Assembly (NCBI GenBank): GCA_964648365.1
Contig: CAZYLK010000007.1
Location: forward strand, 1-64,000
Origin: SURF-32 sp964648365
Lineage (GTDB): Bacteria; Planctomycetota; Phycisphaerae; UBA1845
Direction of reading: 5' to 3'
Length of the DNA: 64,000 bases
Shown here: piece by piece, positions 45,311 through 54,898 of the stretch
Numbering within the stretch: the stretch's first letter is position 1
Layout of the letters: each line of letters starts with the position of its first letter
The notes under the pieces: model-generated
Databases searched by the model: none
What the model was told of the DNA's origin: nothing
What the model saw: only the letters and a program-made list of their open reading frames with translations
Made by a program: the position numbers and the translations under genes

Positions 45311-45907
45311 TCAATCCTCCAGATCGCGGTCCCGCCCGGCCTCGATCTGATCCAACCGCTGGCGCAGATCGGGCGGCAGGGAGCGGCGTATGGCTTCGTC
45401 AATCATGCCGACGCCGAGAAGGTCGGCGACGTGGACCTTGTCGATGTCGCGCAGCGACGTGAGCTTCATGCGAACCAGGGCCGGTAGATCGAGCACGCTG
45501 AAGCCGGCCGCGGCGCGGACAGCCTCGTTCAACATCGGCGCGGGGTGTGCATAACTCGAACGAATATTCTGGCCCGCCCACACGAGGCGAACGCCCGATC
45601 GTCGAGCGGGTTCCTGAGGATCAAGAAACAGTACCAGGCTACGGAGATCCTCTCGTTGGAACCCGAGGCCGGCCATGACGTGCGTGATTCGATCAAGGTC
45701 GCCCTGATCGACCAGCAAGTCCACATCCTTGGTGGTACGCGTTGCAGCCGGATCGGCCTTGGCCACCCATACAGCAACGGCGTTGCCGCCGATGACGGCG
45801 TAACGGATTCCCGCGGCATCCAGCGCCGCCGTCACGCGCAAGAGCCGCTGCTCGACGCGGTTCATGGCCATGCAGTAGGCCCTCCAGGAGTCAACGGTGG
45901 ACATCAT
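45311..45907 (-). CDS. Nucleotidyltransferase-fold protein (AbiEii/DUF6036-like)
   Basis: A 198-residue protein. AGIRYAVIGGNAVAVW and RTTKDVDLLVD give the G-G/S...DxD pattern of the minimal nucleotidyltransferase fold; FQREDLRSLVLFLDP and ALVRMKLTSLRDIDKVHVADL are typical of the AbiEii/nucleotidyltransferase group. It may be a toxin or a stand-alone enzyme. It lies 53 bp upstream of the antitoxin on the same strand. The start is one of three consecutive codons (GTG ATG ATG). Confidence 0.75.
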   Translation of the reverse strand: MMSTVDSWRAYCMAMNRVEQRLLRVTAALDAAGIRYAVIGGNAVAVWVAKADPAATRTTKDVDLLVDQGDLDRITHVMAGLGFQREDLRSLVLFLDPQEPARRSGVRLVWAGQNIRSSYAHPAPMLNEAVRAAAGFSVLDLPALVRMKLTSLRDIDKVHVADLLGVGMIDEAIRRSLPPDLRQRLDQIEAGRDRDLED

Positions 45908-46134
45908 CACTGATTCTACCGTCTTGTGGTGCGTGAGTCCCGGCCGAACGTCGGCAATCTGAGGCTGCGCACGGGCGCATCAACCGGATCATTCGCATCC
46001 TCAGGCCGCGCGAGGCGTATACGATTCTGGCGAGCGGTCTGCACGGGCGACCCCGGCCGACGCCGTTCGTGCAGCCTCAACGGGATTGGCCCCGCTGGAT
46101 GGGCTGCCCAGGAAATCCGCACGCCGTCGTGGCC

Positions 46135-46662
46135 ATGCAGAGGAAAACCAAACGCAGGTTGCGATTGGCCCTGCTCTCCGCGGGATCCCTGATCGCGCTG
46201 GCCATGGTGTGCGCCCCGCGGCCGGGCGCCTTGCCCAAGCCCGCTCCCGTCGCGTTCGACCTGGCCTACTCCCCGGGGGTCGGCGGTGAAGGCGTGCTTC
46301 AAATCGAGGCGGGCGAACCGTGCTACGTCGTGGTCGTCCTCGGCAGTGCGACCGGTCCCTTCGATTGGCGTTTCGAGCCATACGTCTGGCCCGGGCCATC
46401 GACCGTCCGGGCGATGGGCCCAGGCAGCGCCTCCCTCGCCCTCCCCATCGACGCTTCGATGGTCCCGCCAGGCGGCGGGTGGGCACTGGTCTGGGCGTCG
46501 CGGCACCCGGCCGGGCTTCCCACCGGCCCAGCGCTGACGCCGCTGCTGCACCAGCTCGATCCGCACGGCTTCGATGCATCCTCGGATGAGCCCATCCTGC
46601 TCGACACGGGCGGCCCGGGGCACAGCGTCACTGTGCGTGCGATACGCATCCGCTTCAGATAG
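46135..46662 (+). CDS. Exported hypothetical protein
   Basis: A 175-residue protein: basic N-terminus (MQRKTKRRLR), hydrophobic helix at about 12-30, then a Gly/Pro-rich beta-type body with two paired motifs (IEAGEPCYVVVVLG, GGWALVWASRHPAG). It could be a signal peptide or uncleaved anchor. No family recognised. The upstream frame extends but the charge/hydrophobic pattern marks this start. Confidence 0.5.
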   Translation: MQRKTKRRLRLALLSAGSLIALAMVCAPRPGALPKPAPVAFDLAYSPGVGGEGVLQIEAGEPCYVVVVLGSATGPFDWRFEPYVWPGPSTVRAMGPGSASLALPIDASMVPPGGGWALVWASRHPAGLPTGPALTPLLHQLDPHGFDASSDEPILLDTGGPGHSVTVRAIRIRFR

Positions 46663-46853
46663 CGGAACGCGGTGCGACGTCTGTCTGCGTGCCATCAGAG
46701 CGACCCTGCCCGCCGTCGCAGCGCCCACGACCGGCGCAGCCTCCGGCCAGGCCCACGGCCGTCGCCCCGCGGGGTGGACACTTGGTTTCTTCCTATACTT
46801 CCCGGCAGGTGCGGTCTGCCTGCTCGCAAGGTCGTTTTGAGGAGGAACACGTG

Positions 46854-48278
46854 ATGAAGGCGAACCGGCGCGTCGCTGTTGTGACGGTGGGTCTCGGCAC
46901 GTTGATGCAGGGAGCGGTCCTGCGAGCCGCTCCACCGGTCGTAACCCTCACCCGGATAGCCGATTGGAACACGCCGATCCCGAAAGGAGAGGGCAACTTC
47001 ACGGCGTTCGGCCTGACGGTTGGAATGACGACCAATGAGGCCGTGTTCATGGGGGCTGGTGGATCCGGGCAAGGGATTTACGGTGGCGACGGCGAAGCGC
47101 TGCGGGTTATCGTCGCTCCGGGTACGCCGATTCCTGGGGGCAAGGGGACTTTCGAGAGGTTGTGGGAGGCATCCGTCGGTGATGAATCCATCTATTTTCA
47201 CGGCTTCGGGGACGGTCAGGAGGGCATCTATCGGTGCTCCCACGGCGTCCTGACCGCCGTGGCCGACGGGCATACGCAGATGCCGGGTTCGCTGCAGCGA
47301 TTTGAGGAGTTCTTCGCGCCGTCCGCGCACGGTTCCCGCGTGGCGTTCGCAGGCTCCGCTCGAGATATGCAGGGCGTCTATCGTTACGACGGCGGATCAC
47401 TTGCGGTGGTCGCTCATCGCGGAATGACGACGCCTGCCGGAGACAGTGAGTTCTTCGGCTTCGAGGGCAACCCGGCCGTGTGGGATGACCGGGTTGCATT
47501 CTGGGCGTACACGCTCGGTCGGCGGAGCGGTGAGGGCATTTACGTCTTTGACGGCGCCTCCGACGCGATCCGCGTGATCGCCGACCGACAAACGCCGATC
47601 CCGGGTGGATCGGGCCACTTCGACAAGTTCGACACCAGCGTCTCGCTTTGGGGCGCCACCGCGGCGTTTCACGGGTGGGACGACGGGGAGTTGCAGCAGG
47701 GCATCTACGCATCCGTCAATGGCAGGCTGGAAGTCGTGGCGGATCTGAACACCGCCATACCCGATGGCGAAGGCACGTTCACGAGGGTTCGCAATCCGGT
47801 CGTTTATGGCACGAACATCGCGTTCACCGGAGAGGGCGCCGACGGCCAGAAAGGTGTCTATGCGCGCGTTGCAGGCACGCTGATCAAGGTGCTCGACCTT
47901 AACGATCCGCTCGACGGGCGCGAGGTCGAACATGTGCTTCTCTGGAATGGCGGCATCCTGGGCAATCGACTGGGATTCTGGGTCTACTTCCGCGACCCGC
48001 ATGAGGGCGATGGTATCTACGTGGCCGACGTCTCCGGTGTGCAATGCAGTGATCGCGAAAAGCTCAAGGTGGACTGTCGGCAGGACGGCCTCCGGGCGCG
48101 GACGCGGCGGGGGCTCTCGGACGTGACCCTGACGTTCTGCCTCAACGACGAGCAGTGCCAGCTTGTGCAGGTGAAGCCGAATGGGCGGGCCAGGGCCAAG
48201 TGGTCAAGCCCCTCGCCGGGTCGGCATGTCGTTGAGGTTCGCGAGTGCGAGTTGAAGCGGCGCGTGGATTGTCCATAA
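46854..48278 (+). CDS. Exported NxxGxxxAF-type repeat protein with shared C-terminal module
   Basis: A 474-residue secreted protein. A short signal peptide (to about LRAAPP) is followed by six repeats of about 55-60 residues, each with a 'D-x-x-T-P-I-P-x-G-x-G-x-F' turn (ADWNTPIPKGEGNF, APGTPIPGGKGTF, ADRQTPIPGGSGHF, ADLNTAIPDGEGTF and two degenerate ones) and a GIY/GVY strand, consistent with a beta propeller. Residues about 398-474 (LKVDC...VTLTFCLND...VKPNGRARAKW...VVEVREC) match the C-terminal module of the GH38-like protein. GGAGGAAC lies nine bases before the ATG. Confidence 0.75.
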   Translation: MKANRRVAVVTVGLGTLMQGAVLRAAPPVVTLTRIADWNTPIPKGEGNFTAFGLTVGMTTNEAVFMGAGGSGQGIYGGDGEALRVIVAPGTPIPGGKGTFERLWEASVGDESIYFHGFGDGQEGIYRCSHGVLTAVADGHTQMPGSLQRFEEFFAPSAHGSRVAFAGSARDMQGVYRYDGGSLAVVAHRGMTTPAGDSEFFGFEGNPAVWDDRVAFWAYTLGRRSGEGIYVFDGASDAIRVIADRQTPIPGGSGHFDKFDTSVSLWGATAAFHGWDDGELQQGIYASVNGRLEVVADLNTAIPDGEGTFTRVRNPVVYGTNIAFTGEGADGQKGVYARVAGTLIKVLDLNDPLDGREVEHVLLWNGGILGNRLGFWVYFRDPHEGDGIYVADVSGVQCSDREKLKVDCRQDGLRARTRRGLSDVTLTFCLNDEQCQLVQVKPNGRARAKWSSPSPGRHVVEVRECELKRRVDCP

Positions 48279-48355
48279 CCGGTCAGTTCGCGCCCGGCGC
48301 ATTCCGGTAGCGAACCGCCAACGCCGCGACGCCGCTGCGCGCGGCTGGCAGCTCC

Positions 48356-49597
48356 TCAAACCAGTCCCACGGGGACCGCAGCGACGCGGTCGCTCAATGG
48401 AATGCGTTCACGGCACAGGCATACGACTGCGCCATCGGAGCGAGCCAGGTCCAGCCGGTCCAGCGGCCCGAAGCAGGCACTCCACTCGCGCCGCGGCGTT
48501 GCGGATTTTTTGATCTCGATGGGGTAGATGGACCGGTCCTGCAAGATGAGCAGGTCGATCTCGTTACGGTCTCGGTCGCGGTAGTAGTAGACGGGCGGTT
48601 GCTTTCCCAGGTTCCACCAGCTCCTGAGAATCTCCGCCACGACGTACGTTTCCAGGACCGCGCCGCTCATCGCGCCGGATTCGAGCGTCTCGGGCGACGA
48701 CCAGTCCGTAAGGTAGGCGCACAGCCCGGTGTCGAGGAAGTACAGCTTGGGCCGTTTGACCAAACGCTTGGTGACGTTGGTGTGATAGGGTTGCAACAAC
48801 AGAACCTGGAAGCTGGCTTGCAGGATCGACAGCCAGCTCTTGGCCGTGTTGACCGCCACGTCGGCGTCGCGGGCCAGGTCGGTCAGGTTGAGCATCTGGC
48901 CGGTGCGGGCGGCGCAGGCTTTGAGAAACCGCACGAACGTCGCTTCGTTGCCGACTTGGGCGAGGTCTTTCACGTCGCGCTGCAGGTAAGTCTGGAGCAG
49001 GGAACCATAGAACAGATCACGGTCTTTGACCTCTCCAGTCACCAGGGCAGGGAAGGAGCCCATCCAGATGTCCGTATAGACCTGCTTGAGCGACAGCGTC
49101 GGCGCCGACGCCTCGCGCCGCTCCAGCGCGTGCCTCGTCGGCAGGAAGGGCTCGTCGCAGAATTCGAGCCGCCGCCGCTCGCGGTTCGAGAAACCCAACA
49201 GCGACAGGATCGCCACGCGCCCGGCGAGCGTCTCGGAAACGCCGCGCATGAGGTGAAATTGCTGCGAACCGGTAAGCCAGAACAGGCCGCTATGCCGCCG
49301 CTGGTCGGCCGCCAGCTTGATGTAGGGCAGAAGCTGCGGGGCGTACTGAATCTCATCGATCAGCACCGGCGGCGCGAACCGGTCGAGGAAAAGGGCCGGG
49401 TCGTTTTGCGCCAATCCGCGCAGCGGCGGATCGTCCAGCGATACATAGCGTCGCTCTTGACCCGCTAGTTCCCGCAGGAGTGTCGTCTTGCCGACCTGTC
49501 TGGGTCCGGTGACGAGCAGAACGGGGAACTGCTCCGAGGCCGCGCGGCAAGCGGCGGCGATCTCGCGAGGAAAGTAGTTGGTCCGGCCATTGTGCAA
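48356..49597 (-). CDS. AAA-type ATPase with DUF4143 domain
   Basis: A 413-residue protein. The N-terminal ATPase has Walker A VTGPRQVGKTTLL (about 30-42), Walker B PPVLIDEIQYAP and sensor-like LTGSQQFHLM. The C-terminal half is DUF4143: FYGSLLQTYLQRDVKDLAQV, LDTGLCAYLTDW, and NEIDLLILQDRSIYPIEIKKS, where E-x-K resembles a PD-(D/E)xK-like core. These proteins are common, mobile between genomes and without known function. It ends near the propeller gene (convergent). Confidence 0.9.
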   Translation of the reverse strand: MHNGRTNYFPREIAAACRAASEQFPVLLVTGPRQVGKTTLLRELAGQERRYVSLDDPPLRGLAQNDPALFLDRFAPPVLIDEIQYAPQLLPYIKLAADQRRHSGLFWLTGSQQFHLMRGVSETLAGRVAILSLLGFSNRERRRLEFCDEPFLPTRHALERREASAPTLSLKQVYTDIWMGSFPALVTGEVKDRDLFYGSLLQTYLQRDVKDLAQVGNEATFVRFLKACAARTGQMLNLTDLARDADVAVNTAKSWLSILQASFQVLLLQPYHTNVTKRLVKRPKLYFLDTGLCAYLTDWSSPETLESGAMSGAVLETYVVAEILRSWWNLGKQPPVYYYRDRDRNEIDLLILQDRSIYPIEIKKSATPRREWSACFGPLDRLDLARSDGAVVCLCRERIPLSDRVAAVPVGLV

Positions 49598-49746
49598 TCA
49601 GAATGCAAAATAGCCGGACCAGTCGTCTCGGTCAACTCGGTAGGTCGGCGGGCGTTACTCGGATCGGGATTGCAGCCGGACGCGGATGCCGCCGACAAGT
49701 CCGATATCGCAAGGGTCTGCGGACCGATTGCCCGAGTTGGAGTTGT

Positions 49747-51747
49747 ATGAGCACCGCGTCAGGACATATCGGACCGCAAGTTCGATGCGCGGCCGAGCCG
49801 TGCAGGCCGCGGGGTAAGCCCGGATCGGTTGTGCTCGATCTGGCCGCCATCCTCGCGCTCAGCCTCTTCCTCGAACTCGGTCACTTCGGCTGGCAGTCGG
49901 GGCGGACGATTCTGAATGCCGACTCGATTCAGTATGTGGACAACGCGTGCGCGCTGCTCGACCCACAGGTTGGTGCTGATTTCAGCTTCCGCAAGCCGGG
50001 CTATTCGTTCATCCTGGCGGGGGCGTTGCTGCTCTTTGGCAACGTCGGTTGGGGGGCGATCGCGCTCAATCACGTGTTTCAAGCGCTCACGCCGCTGGCC
50101 GCGTACGGGGTGGGGCGGCTGCTGGCGGGGCGGGGCGGCGGGTGGCTGGCGGCCGTGCTGACCATGGCGCGGCTGCTGGGCGTCGTTCACGCAGACCGGA
50201 TCATGTCCGAGGCGCCCTACACCGTGCTGATGACACTGGCAGTGCTGGCGCTGTGTGCGGCGGTCAGCACGCCGCGCGGTCCGCTGGGCAGTCCCGCGGG
50301 CGTCGCGGCCGGTCGCGTCAGGTGGTGGGCCGCGGCCGGGACGGCGCTGGCGGCCGCGTGGCTGCTTCGGGCAACGGCCGTGGCGGCGATTGCGGCGGGC
50401 CTCGTCACGTTCGCCGTCGTACATCGGGAAGTATGGCGGGATTGGTTGTTCAAGATTTGCAGGATGGCGCGGTCAGTGGGTCGGGCCGCACTCGGCGGCA
50501 GGCGGCGCGGCGCGAGCGTCAGCCCGTGCGAAGCGTCGACGGCAAAAGTCGGTCGTGTGGGAGCGCCTGACGCAGCCGCCGTCAGGCTGGACGCGGGCGG
50601 TTCCGGCGGTCGTGCCTGCACGGTCGCGGCACTGGCGCTTTGCATTCCGATTTCGGCGGCGTTGATTCTCGAGTGCTCACTCAATGCCGCAACCTGGGGA
50701 CAGTTTCGGCCGGGCAGCGGGACGGCCGGAACCGCGCTCTATCTTCGCACGCGGGCGTGGCAGGGCGATCCGGATGCCGCGACGGCCAACACGCGCGTGA
50801 TCGTCGAGAATTTTCTCCTGCGCGACGAGGGCGATTTATCAGGCACGAGCGGCGACCCGGCGCCCCCCCCCGGGAGCGACCGGGCGGCTACTCCCGCAAT
50901 CGGCCCTGCGCTACCGTTCACCGTTGGCGGGGCGACGCTCCGGCGTCCGGGCGGGCCGACGACGCGGCTGACCCTGCCGGACGTGTGGATCGCGTGGCAT
51001 CGGGCCAGAATGCAACCCGGATGGGACGAATGGCGCGTGGATCGGGCGATGCGCGCAGCCGCCATCGACCAGATCGCCGCCGCCCCCGGTACGTACCTGA
51101 CCGTGACCGGGCGCGTCTTCCTGCGGCAAGTGTTACGCCTTCGTTCCGGATCGCCGCTGAGCACCGGCGACGCCGACGCGAGCGCCGAAATCGACGCGCG
51201 CCGCGAGGCGGACCTTGCGAACGACGCGGCGCCGTCACCGTGGTACTTGCACTGGGGCTTGCCCCACCGCAATCCGGCCTACGCCGCGGCGCTCGTCGAG
51301 CGGATGCAGCGCGCCGCCGACACGTCGGCGCCGTTTTCGCGCGCCGAGCCGATTCGCACGGCGCGCTACGTCACAATGTTGCCGGCGTTCCGCCGGGTCG
51401 CCGCAATGCTGGCGTCGATCGCGTCGCTGACCCCGGCCGCGGCGCTGCTCGTGTGCGCGTGGCTGGGCGTGCATCGCCGACCCTGCGCCCTGATCGCGAT
51501 GATCTACGTCGCCGACGCCGCGCTGATTTCGCTGACGGCGTGCTCGGATGAATCGCTGCCGCGGTTTATGGACGCGTGGATCGGCGTCGATGCGGCCGTC
51601 GTCTCGGCGGGCCTGATCGTCGCCGGCCGCTGCGCCTGGCGCTGGGTCAACCGCAGCGTTGTCGTGCGGCGCCCGTCACAGCCGGCGCCGCCCGGCGCGC
51701 ATGTTCCAGTGGCGATCGGCTCACACCGCCCGGACTGCGCCGGATAA
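49747..51747 (+). CDS. Large membrane protein, glycosyltransferase-39-like
   Basis: A 666-residue membrane protein with about ten helices. The first external loop (LNADSIQYVDNACALLDP and SFRKPGYSFILAG) fits PMT/ArnT-like transferases with an acidic residue after helix 1. A long, low-complexity hydrophilic loop (about 240-295) and a soluble domain (about 330-540) follow, then C-terminal helices. It is divergent from the DUF4143 gene and convergent with gspE. Confidence 0.55.
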   Translation: MSTASGHIGPQVRCAAEPCRPRGKPGSVVLDLAAILALSLFLELGHFGWQSGRTILNADSIQYVDNACALLDPQVGADFSFRKPGYSFILAGALLLFGNVGWGAIALNHVFQALTPLAAYGVGRLLAGRGGGWLAAVLTMARLLGVVHADRIMSEAPYTVLMTLAVLALCAAVSTPRGPLGSPAGVAAGRVRWWAAAGTALAAAWLLRATAVAAIAAGLVTFAVVHREVWRDWLFKICRMARSVGRAALGGRRRGASVSPCEASTAKVGRVGAPDAAAVRLDAGGSGGRACTVAALALCIPISAALILECSLNAATWGQFRPGSGTAGTALYLRTRAWQGDPDAATANTRVIVENFLLRDEGDLSGTSGDPAPPPGSDRAATPAIGPALPFTVGGATLRRPGGPTTRLTLPDVWIAWHRARMQPGWDEWRVDRAMRAAAIDQIAAAPGTYLTVTGRVFLRQVLRLRSGSPLSTGDADASAEIDARREADLANDAAPSPWYLHWGLPHRNPAYAAALVERMQRAADTSAPFSRAEPIRTARYVTMLPAFRRVAAMLASIASLTPAAALLVCAWLGVHRRPCALIAMIYVADAALISLTACSDESLPRFMDAWIGVDAAVVSAGLIVAGRCAWRWVNRSVVVRRPSQPAPPGAHVPVAIGSHRPDCAG

Positions 51748-51770
51748 GCAACGTCCACCCGCGGTGTGGC

Positions 51771-53462
51771 TCAGGCGGTGACCTCGGCCACGGCCTCAAC
51801 CGTCACCCGCAGTGCTTCTTCCAGCGTCGTGAGGCCGTCCTTGACCTTGGTGATCGCGTCGTCGCGCAGCGTGATCGCGCCGTGGGCAACGGCGTACTTG
51901 TGCAGCTTCTCGGTGGCGGCCTTGTCCATGACCAGTTCGGACAGCCCTTCGTCAAACGGCACCAACTCGTAGATGCCGACGCGATCGTAGTAGCCGCCGC
52001 GCAAGCAGCGGGCGCAGCCGGCGCCGCGATGGATGATCGCGCCCTGCCGGTCGAGCGGGATGCCGAGCATCCGACGTTCGGTGGCGTTGGGCTCATAGCC
52101 TTCCTTGCAGTTGTCGCAGATGCGCCGCACGAGCCGCTGGGCCATGACGCCGATCAGGGCGCTGGCGACGAGGTACGCTTCGCAATCCATGTCGAGCAGT
52201 CGCGTCACCGCGCCGACGGCCGAGTTGGTGTGCAGCGTTGCGAAAACCAGGTGGCCCGTCAGCGACGCTTCCAGCGCCAGGTGAGCCGTCTCGTGATCGC
52301 GGATTTCACCGACCATGATGACATCCGGGTCATGGCGGACGATGTTGCGCAGCGCGGACGGGAACGACACGCCGAACTCGGTGTTGACCTGAACCTGGTT
52401 GACGCCCGCGATGCGGTATTCGACCGGATCCTCCACCGTGATGATATGTTTGTCGATCGAGTTGATCATCTGCAGCGCGGCGTAGAGCGTGGTGCTCTTG
52501 CCGCTGCCCGTCGGGCCGGTGATCAGCAGGATGCCGTGCGGGCGGCGGATCAATCGTTCCCATGCCTGTCGGATTTCCTGTCCCATCCCCAGCCGGTCGA
52601 GCGTGATGCGCGAGCGGTCGGTCGACAGCAGTCGCAGCGTCGCCCGCTCGCCCCACTCGGTCGTGATGACCGCGACGCGGATGTCGATCTCCTGCTCGAA
52701 GCTGCGGTGGCTGAACCGGCCGTCCTGACCCTTGCGGCGCTCGGTGATGTCCAGATTCGAGAGCACCTTGATGCGCGAGATCATCGCCGCATGGGCTTCC
52801 ATCGGAAACGCCCGCGATTCGATCATCCGCCCGTCGATGCGCAGCCGCACGCGCAGGCGATCCGTCTGCGGTTCGATGTGAATATCGCTCGCCCGCCGGT
52901 CGACCGCCTCGTCCACGATGCTGTCGAGTTGCTCGACCATGTTCAGGCCGGACTCGACCACGGTCGCGGTGGCGGTGGAGATCGGCACGGTGTCCACCAT
53001 GCGCCCGCCCTTGGAGCGGGCCTCACCGTACACGTCGTTGCAGGCTTCGATGATCTGGTAGCGCGGGCTGACGACGTATTGCACCGGCCGCTGAAACCGC
53101 TGCCCGATCGCCGCCTTGACCGACGGATCCACCGGGTCCGCCACGGCCGCGACAAGCTGACCGGAGACCTCGCCGAATATGAGGCAGTGCTTGCGCCGGG
53201 CCACGTTCTCCGGCAGCGTCAGCGCCCACGCCGCCGACGGTCGCCGGCGCGACAGATCGAGAAAGCGAAGGCCGTTCTGCTCGGCGTACGCCTTAGCCAC
53301 GTCGGCGTCGCTGATGAAATCCCGTGCGATCAGTACGTCCACCAGCGGGATGCCGCTGATCTCCGAGTCCAGCCGCGCCTCGTGCAATGCGGAAAGCGTA
53401 AGCGCCCCGTCGTCCAGCAGCTTGGAGACGATCTTCGTTTCGGCGGTTTCAGCGGCAATCAT
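51771..53462 (-). CDS. GspE/PilB-type secretion or pilus assembly ATPase
   Basis: A 563-residue hexameric ATPase that powers type II secretion or type IV pilus extension. An N-terminal MshEN/GspE-N domain (SGIPLVDVLIARDFISDADVAKA) may bind c-di-GMP. The ATPase core has Walker A GPTGSGKST (316-324), Asp box ITVEDPVEY, Walker B DPDVIMVGEIRD and His box ATLHTNSAVGA. A tetracysteine zinc site CDNC...CARC is present. No other secretion or pilus gene is in the window. The ATG at 53462 has GGGAGT upstream. Confidence 0.93.
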   Translation of the reverse strand: MIAAETAETKIVSKLLDDGALTLSALHEARLDSEISGIPLVDVLIARDFISDADVAKAYAEQNGLRFLDLSRRRPSAAWALTLPENVARRKHCLIFGEVSGQLVAAVADPVDPSVKAAIGQRFQRPVQYVVSPRYQIIEACNDVYGEARSKGGRMVDTVPISTATATVVESGLNMVEQLDSIVDEAVDRRASDIHIEPQTDRLRVRLRIDGRMIESRAFPMEAHAAMISRIKVLSNLDITERRKGQDGRFSHRSFEQEIDIRVAVITTEWGERATLRLLSTDRSRITLDRLGMGQEIRQAWERLIRRPHGILLITGPTGSGKSTTLYAALQMINSIDKHIITVEDPVEYRIAGVNQVQVNTEFGVSFPSALRNIVRHDPDVIMVGEIRDHETAHLALEASLTGHLVFATLHTNSAVGAVTRLLDMDCEAYLVASALIGVMAQRLVRRICDNCKEGYEPNATERRMLGIPLDRQGAIIHRGAGCARCLRGGYYDRVGIYELVPFDEGLSELVMDKAATEKLHKYAVAHGAITLRDDAITKVKDGLTTLEEALRVTVEAVAEVTA

Positions 53463-53885
53463 GAGTGAGACTCCCGTACCCGACTGAGCGACGAGCCTTC
53501 CGGCGCGACGATGCCTCCGCTCGCACCGCGTCGCGCGATTATCGCGCAGAACGACCTCGTCCCGCAAGCGCCGGTGGCTGAGGCTGTCAGGGTCACGGGC
53601 GCACGGCGACTAACGGAATGATCTGCCGGTCCATGCCGGTGGGGGGCGTTCCGGGGCGTCGGCTCGGAGGGTCGGTTTGTTCGTCGAATCCGCGACGGGT
53701 ATGTTTGGGGGAGCCCGTCGGCCGCGTTGCGCTGGCCCGCGGGCAGTGTGACGCGGCGCCGCGCTTGCGTGCGCCGGCGCCGGAGAAGGCCCCGGTCGCC
53801 GGGCCCGGAAACGCGACCCGTGCGGCCGATCGAATCAACGGCCGCGCGCCGATCGGACGCCTGAGTGACGCCTGGAACCCCCACC
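53463..53885. other. Divergent intergenic region
   Basis: These 423 bp separate the gspE-type gene and the sigma factor gene. I see no gene and no confident promoter; base composition is as in the flanks. Confidence 0.4.
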
Positions 53886-54557
53886 ATGACCGCGGCCCCG
53901 GCAAGCAGCGACGCCCCGCGGCGGATCGACCCGCGCCAATGGGTCGAACGCCACGGCGACGTGCTCTACCGCTACGCCCGCCAGCGCGTGCGCGACGCCG
54001 AGACGGCGGAAGAGCTTGTTCAGGAGACGTTTCTGGCGGCACTGAAGGCGGCCGGGGAATACGCAAGTCGATCCGCGGAACAGACGTGGCTCATGGGGAT
54101 TCTCAAGCACAAAATCGTGGACTGGTATCGCCGCGCCAGCCGCGATGCCGCCGTGGCCGAGGATGACGCGTGGCAGGAGCGCTACTTCCACCAGAGCGGC
54201 TTCAACCGACGCGGCACCTGGCTGACCGGTCCGACGACGCACGACCTCCTTCCGGCGGAGCCCGGCGAGCGGAGCGACTTCCGCGACGCTCTGGACCACT
54301 GCTTGCAGGGTCTGACGCAGCGGACGCAGACCGCGTTTATTCTGCGTGAAGTGGAACAAATGGAACCGGAGCAGGTCTGCCGGATCATGAACATCAACCG
54401 GCCGAACTACTGGGCGCTGATGCACCGGGCCAGAATGCAGCTTCGCGAGTGCCTCGAAAGCACGTGGCTGGGCGGGGAGCGCGGCCGCCCGCCCGGAAAG
54501 GGCGCCCGATCATCGGGAGAGGACGCCCATCCATCGACGGAGGGCGCCCGCCCATGA
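53886..54557 (+). CDS. ECF-type RNA polymerase sigma-70 family factor
   Basis: A 223-residue sigma factor. Region 2 is RHGDVLYRYARQRVRDAETAEELVQETFLAAL followed by TWLMGILKHKIVDWYRR (continuous; -10 recognition). Region 4 is HCLQGLTQRTQTAFILREVE...VCRIMNINRPNYWALMHRARMQLREC (helix-turn-helix for -35). Pro/Gly/Ser-rich tail at the end. The ATG at 53886 is preferred to a GTG seven codons upstream. The stop overlaps the zinc-finger gene (ATGA), the common sigma/anti-sigma arrangement. Confidence 0.9.
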   Translation: MTAAPASSDAPRRIDPRQWVERHGDVLYRYARQRVRDAETAEELVQETFLAALKAAGEYASRSAEQTWLMGILKHKIVDWYRRASRDAAVAEDDAWQERYFHQSGFNRRGTWLTGPTTHDLLPAEPGERSDFRDALDHCLQGLTQRTQTAFILREVEQMEPEQVCRIMNINRPNYWALMHRARMQLRECLESTWLGGERGRPPGKGARSSGEDAHPSTEGARP

Positions 54558-54829
54558 TGACCTGCCAGGAAGTGGCCGAGCTGGTCGACCGCTCGCTCGA
54601 CGAGAAGTTGCCGTGGACCCAGCGCTGGGTGGTGCGGCTTCACCTGCTCTACTGCAAGGCGTGCGTTCGATACCGGCGGCACGTGCGCACGATGCGCCGG
54701 TTGATCCGCGAAGAGGTCTCCGCGACGCCTGACGCGGCCGCGCCGGACGCCACCCGCCCCGCGACCTGCGAGACGCTGCCGCCCCCGGCGCGGCAGCGGA
54801 TTATTGAGACGCTCGAGAAACATGCGTAG
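54554..54829 (+). CDS. Zinc-finger (zf-HC2-like) putative anti-sigma factor, no membrane span
   Basis: A 91-residue protein. TCQEVAELVDRSLDEKL at the start and HLLYCKACVRYRRH give the H-x3-C-x2-C pattern of the ZAS anti-sigma domain. Unlike most anti-sigma factors it lacks a transmembrane helix, so it would be a soluble partner, possibly redox- or metal-responsive like RsrA (inference). It is coupled to the sigma factor by a 4-base overlap. Confidence 0.8.
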   Translation: MMTCQEVAELVDRSLDEKLPWTQRWVVRLHLLYCKACVRYRRHVRTMRRLIREEVSATPDAAAPDATRPATCETLPPPARQRIIETLEKHA

Positions 54830-54898
54830 GCGGAGCGACTTTCAGCGCACGCTGAGAAACCCAGGGTTGTTGTCTGAACGAATCGTCGAGGGGCAACC

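Noticed and set aside
45916..46935. 339-codon minus-strand frame opposite the exported protein and propeller start
   Set aside because: Arg/Pro/Gly-rich shadow composition; the plus-strand genes here have a signal peptide, a ribosome site and repeats.
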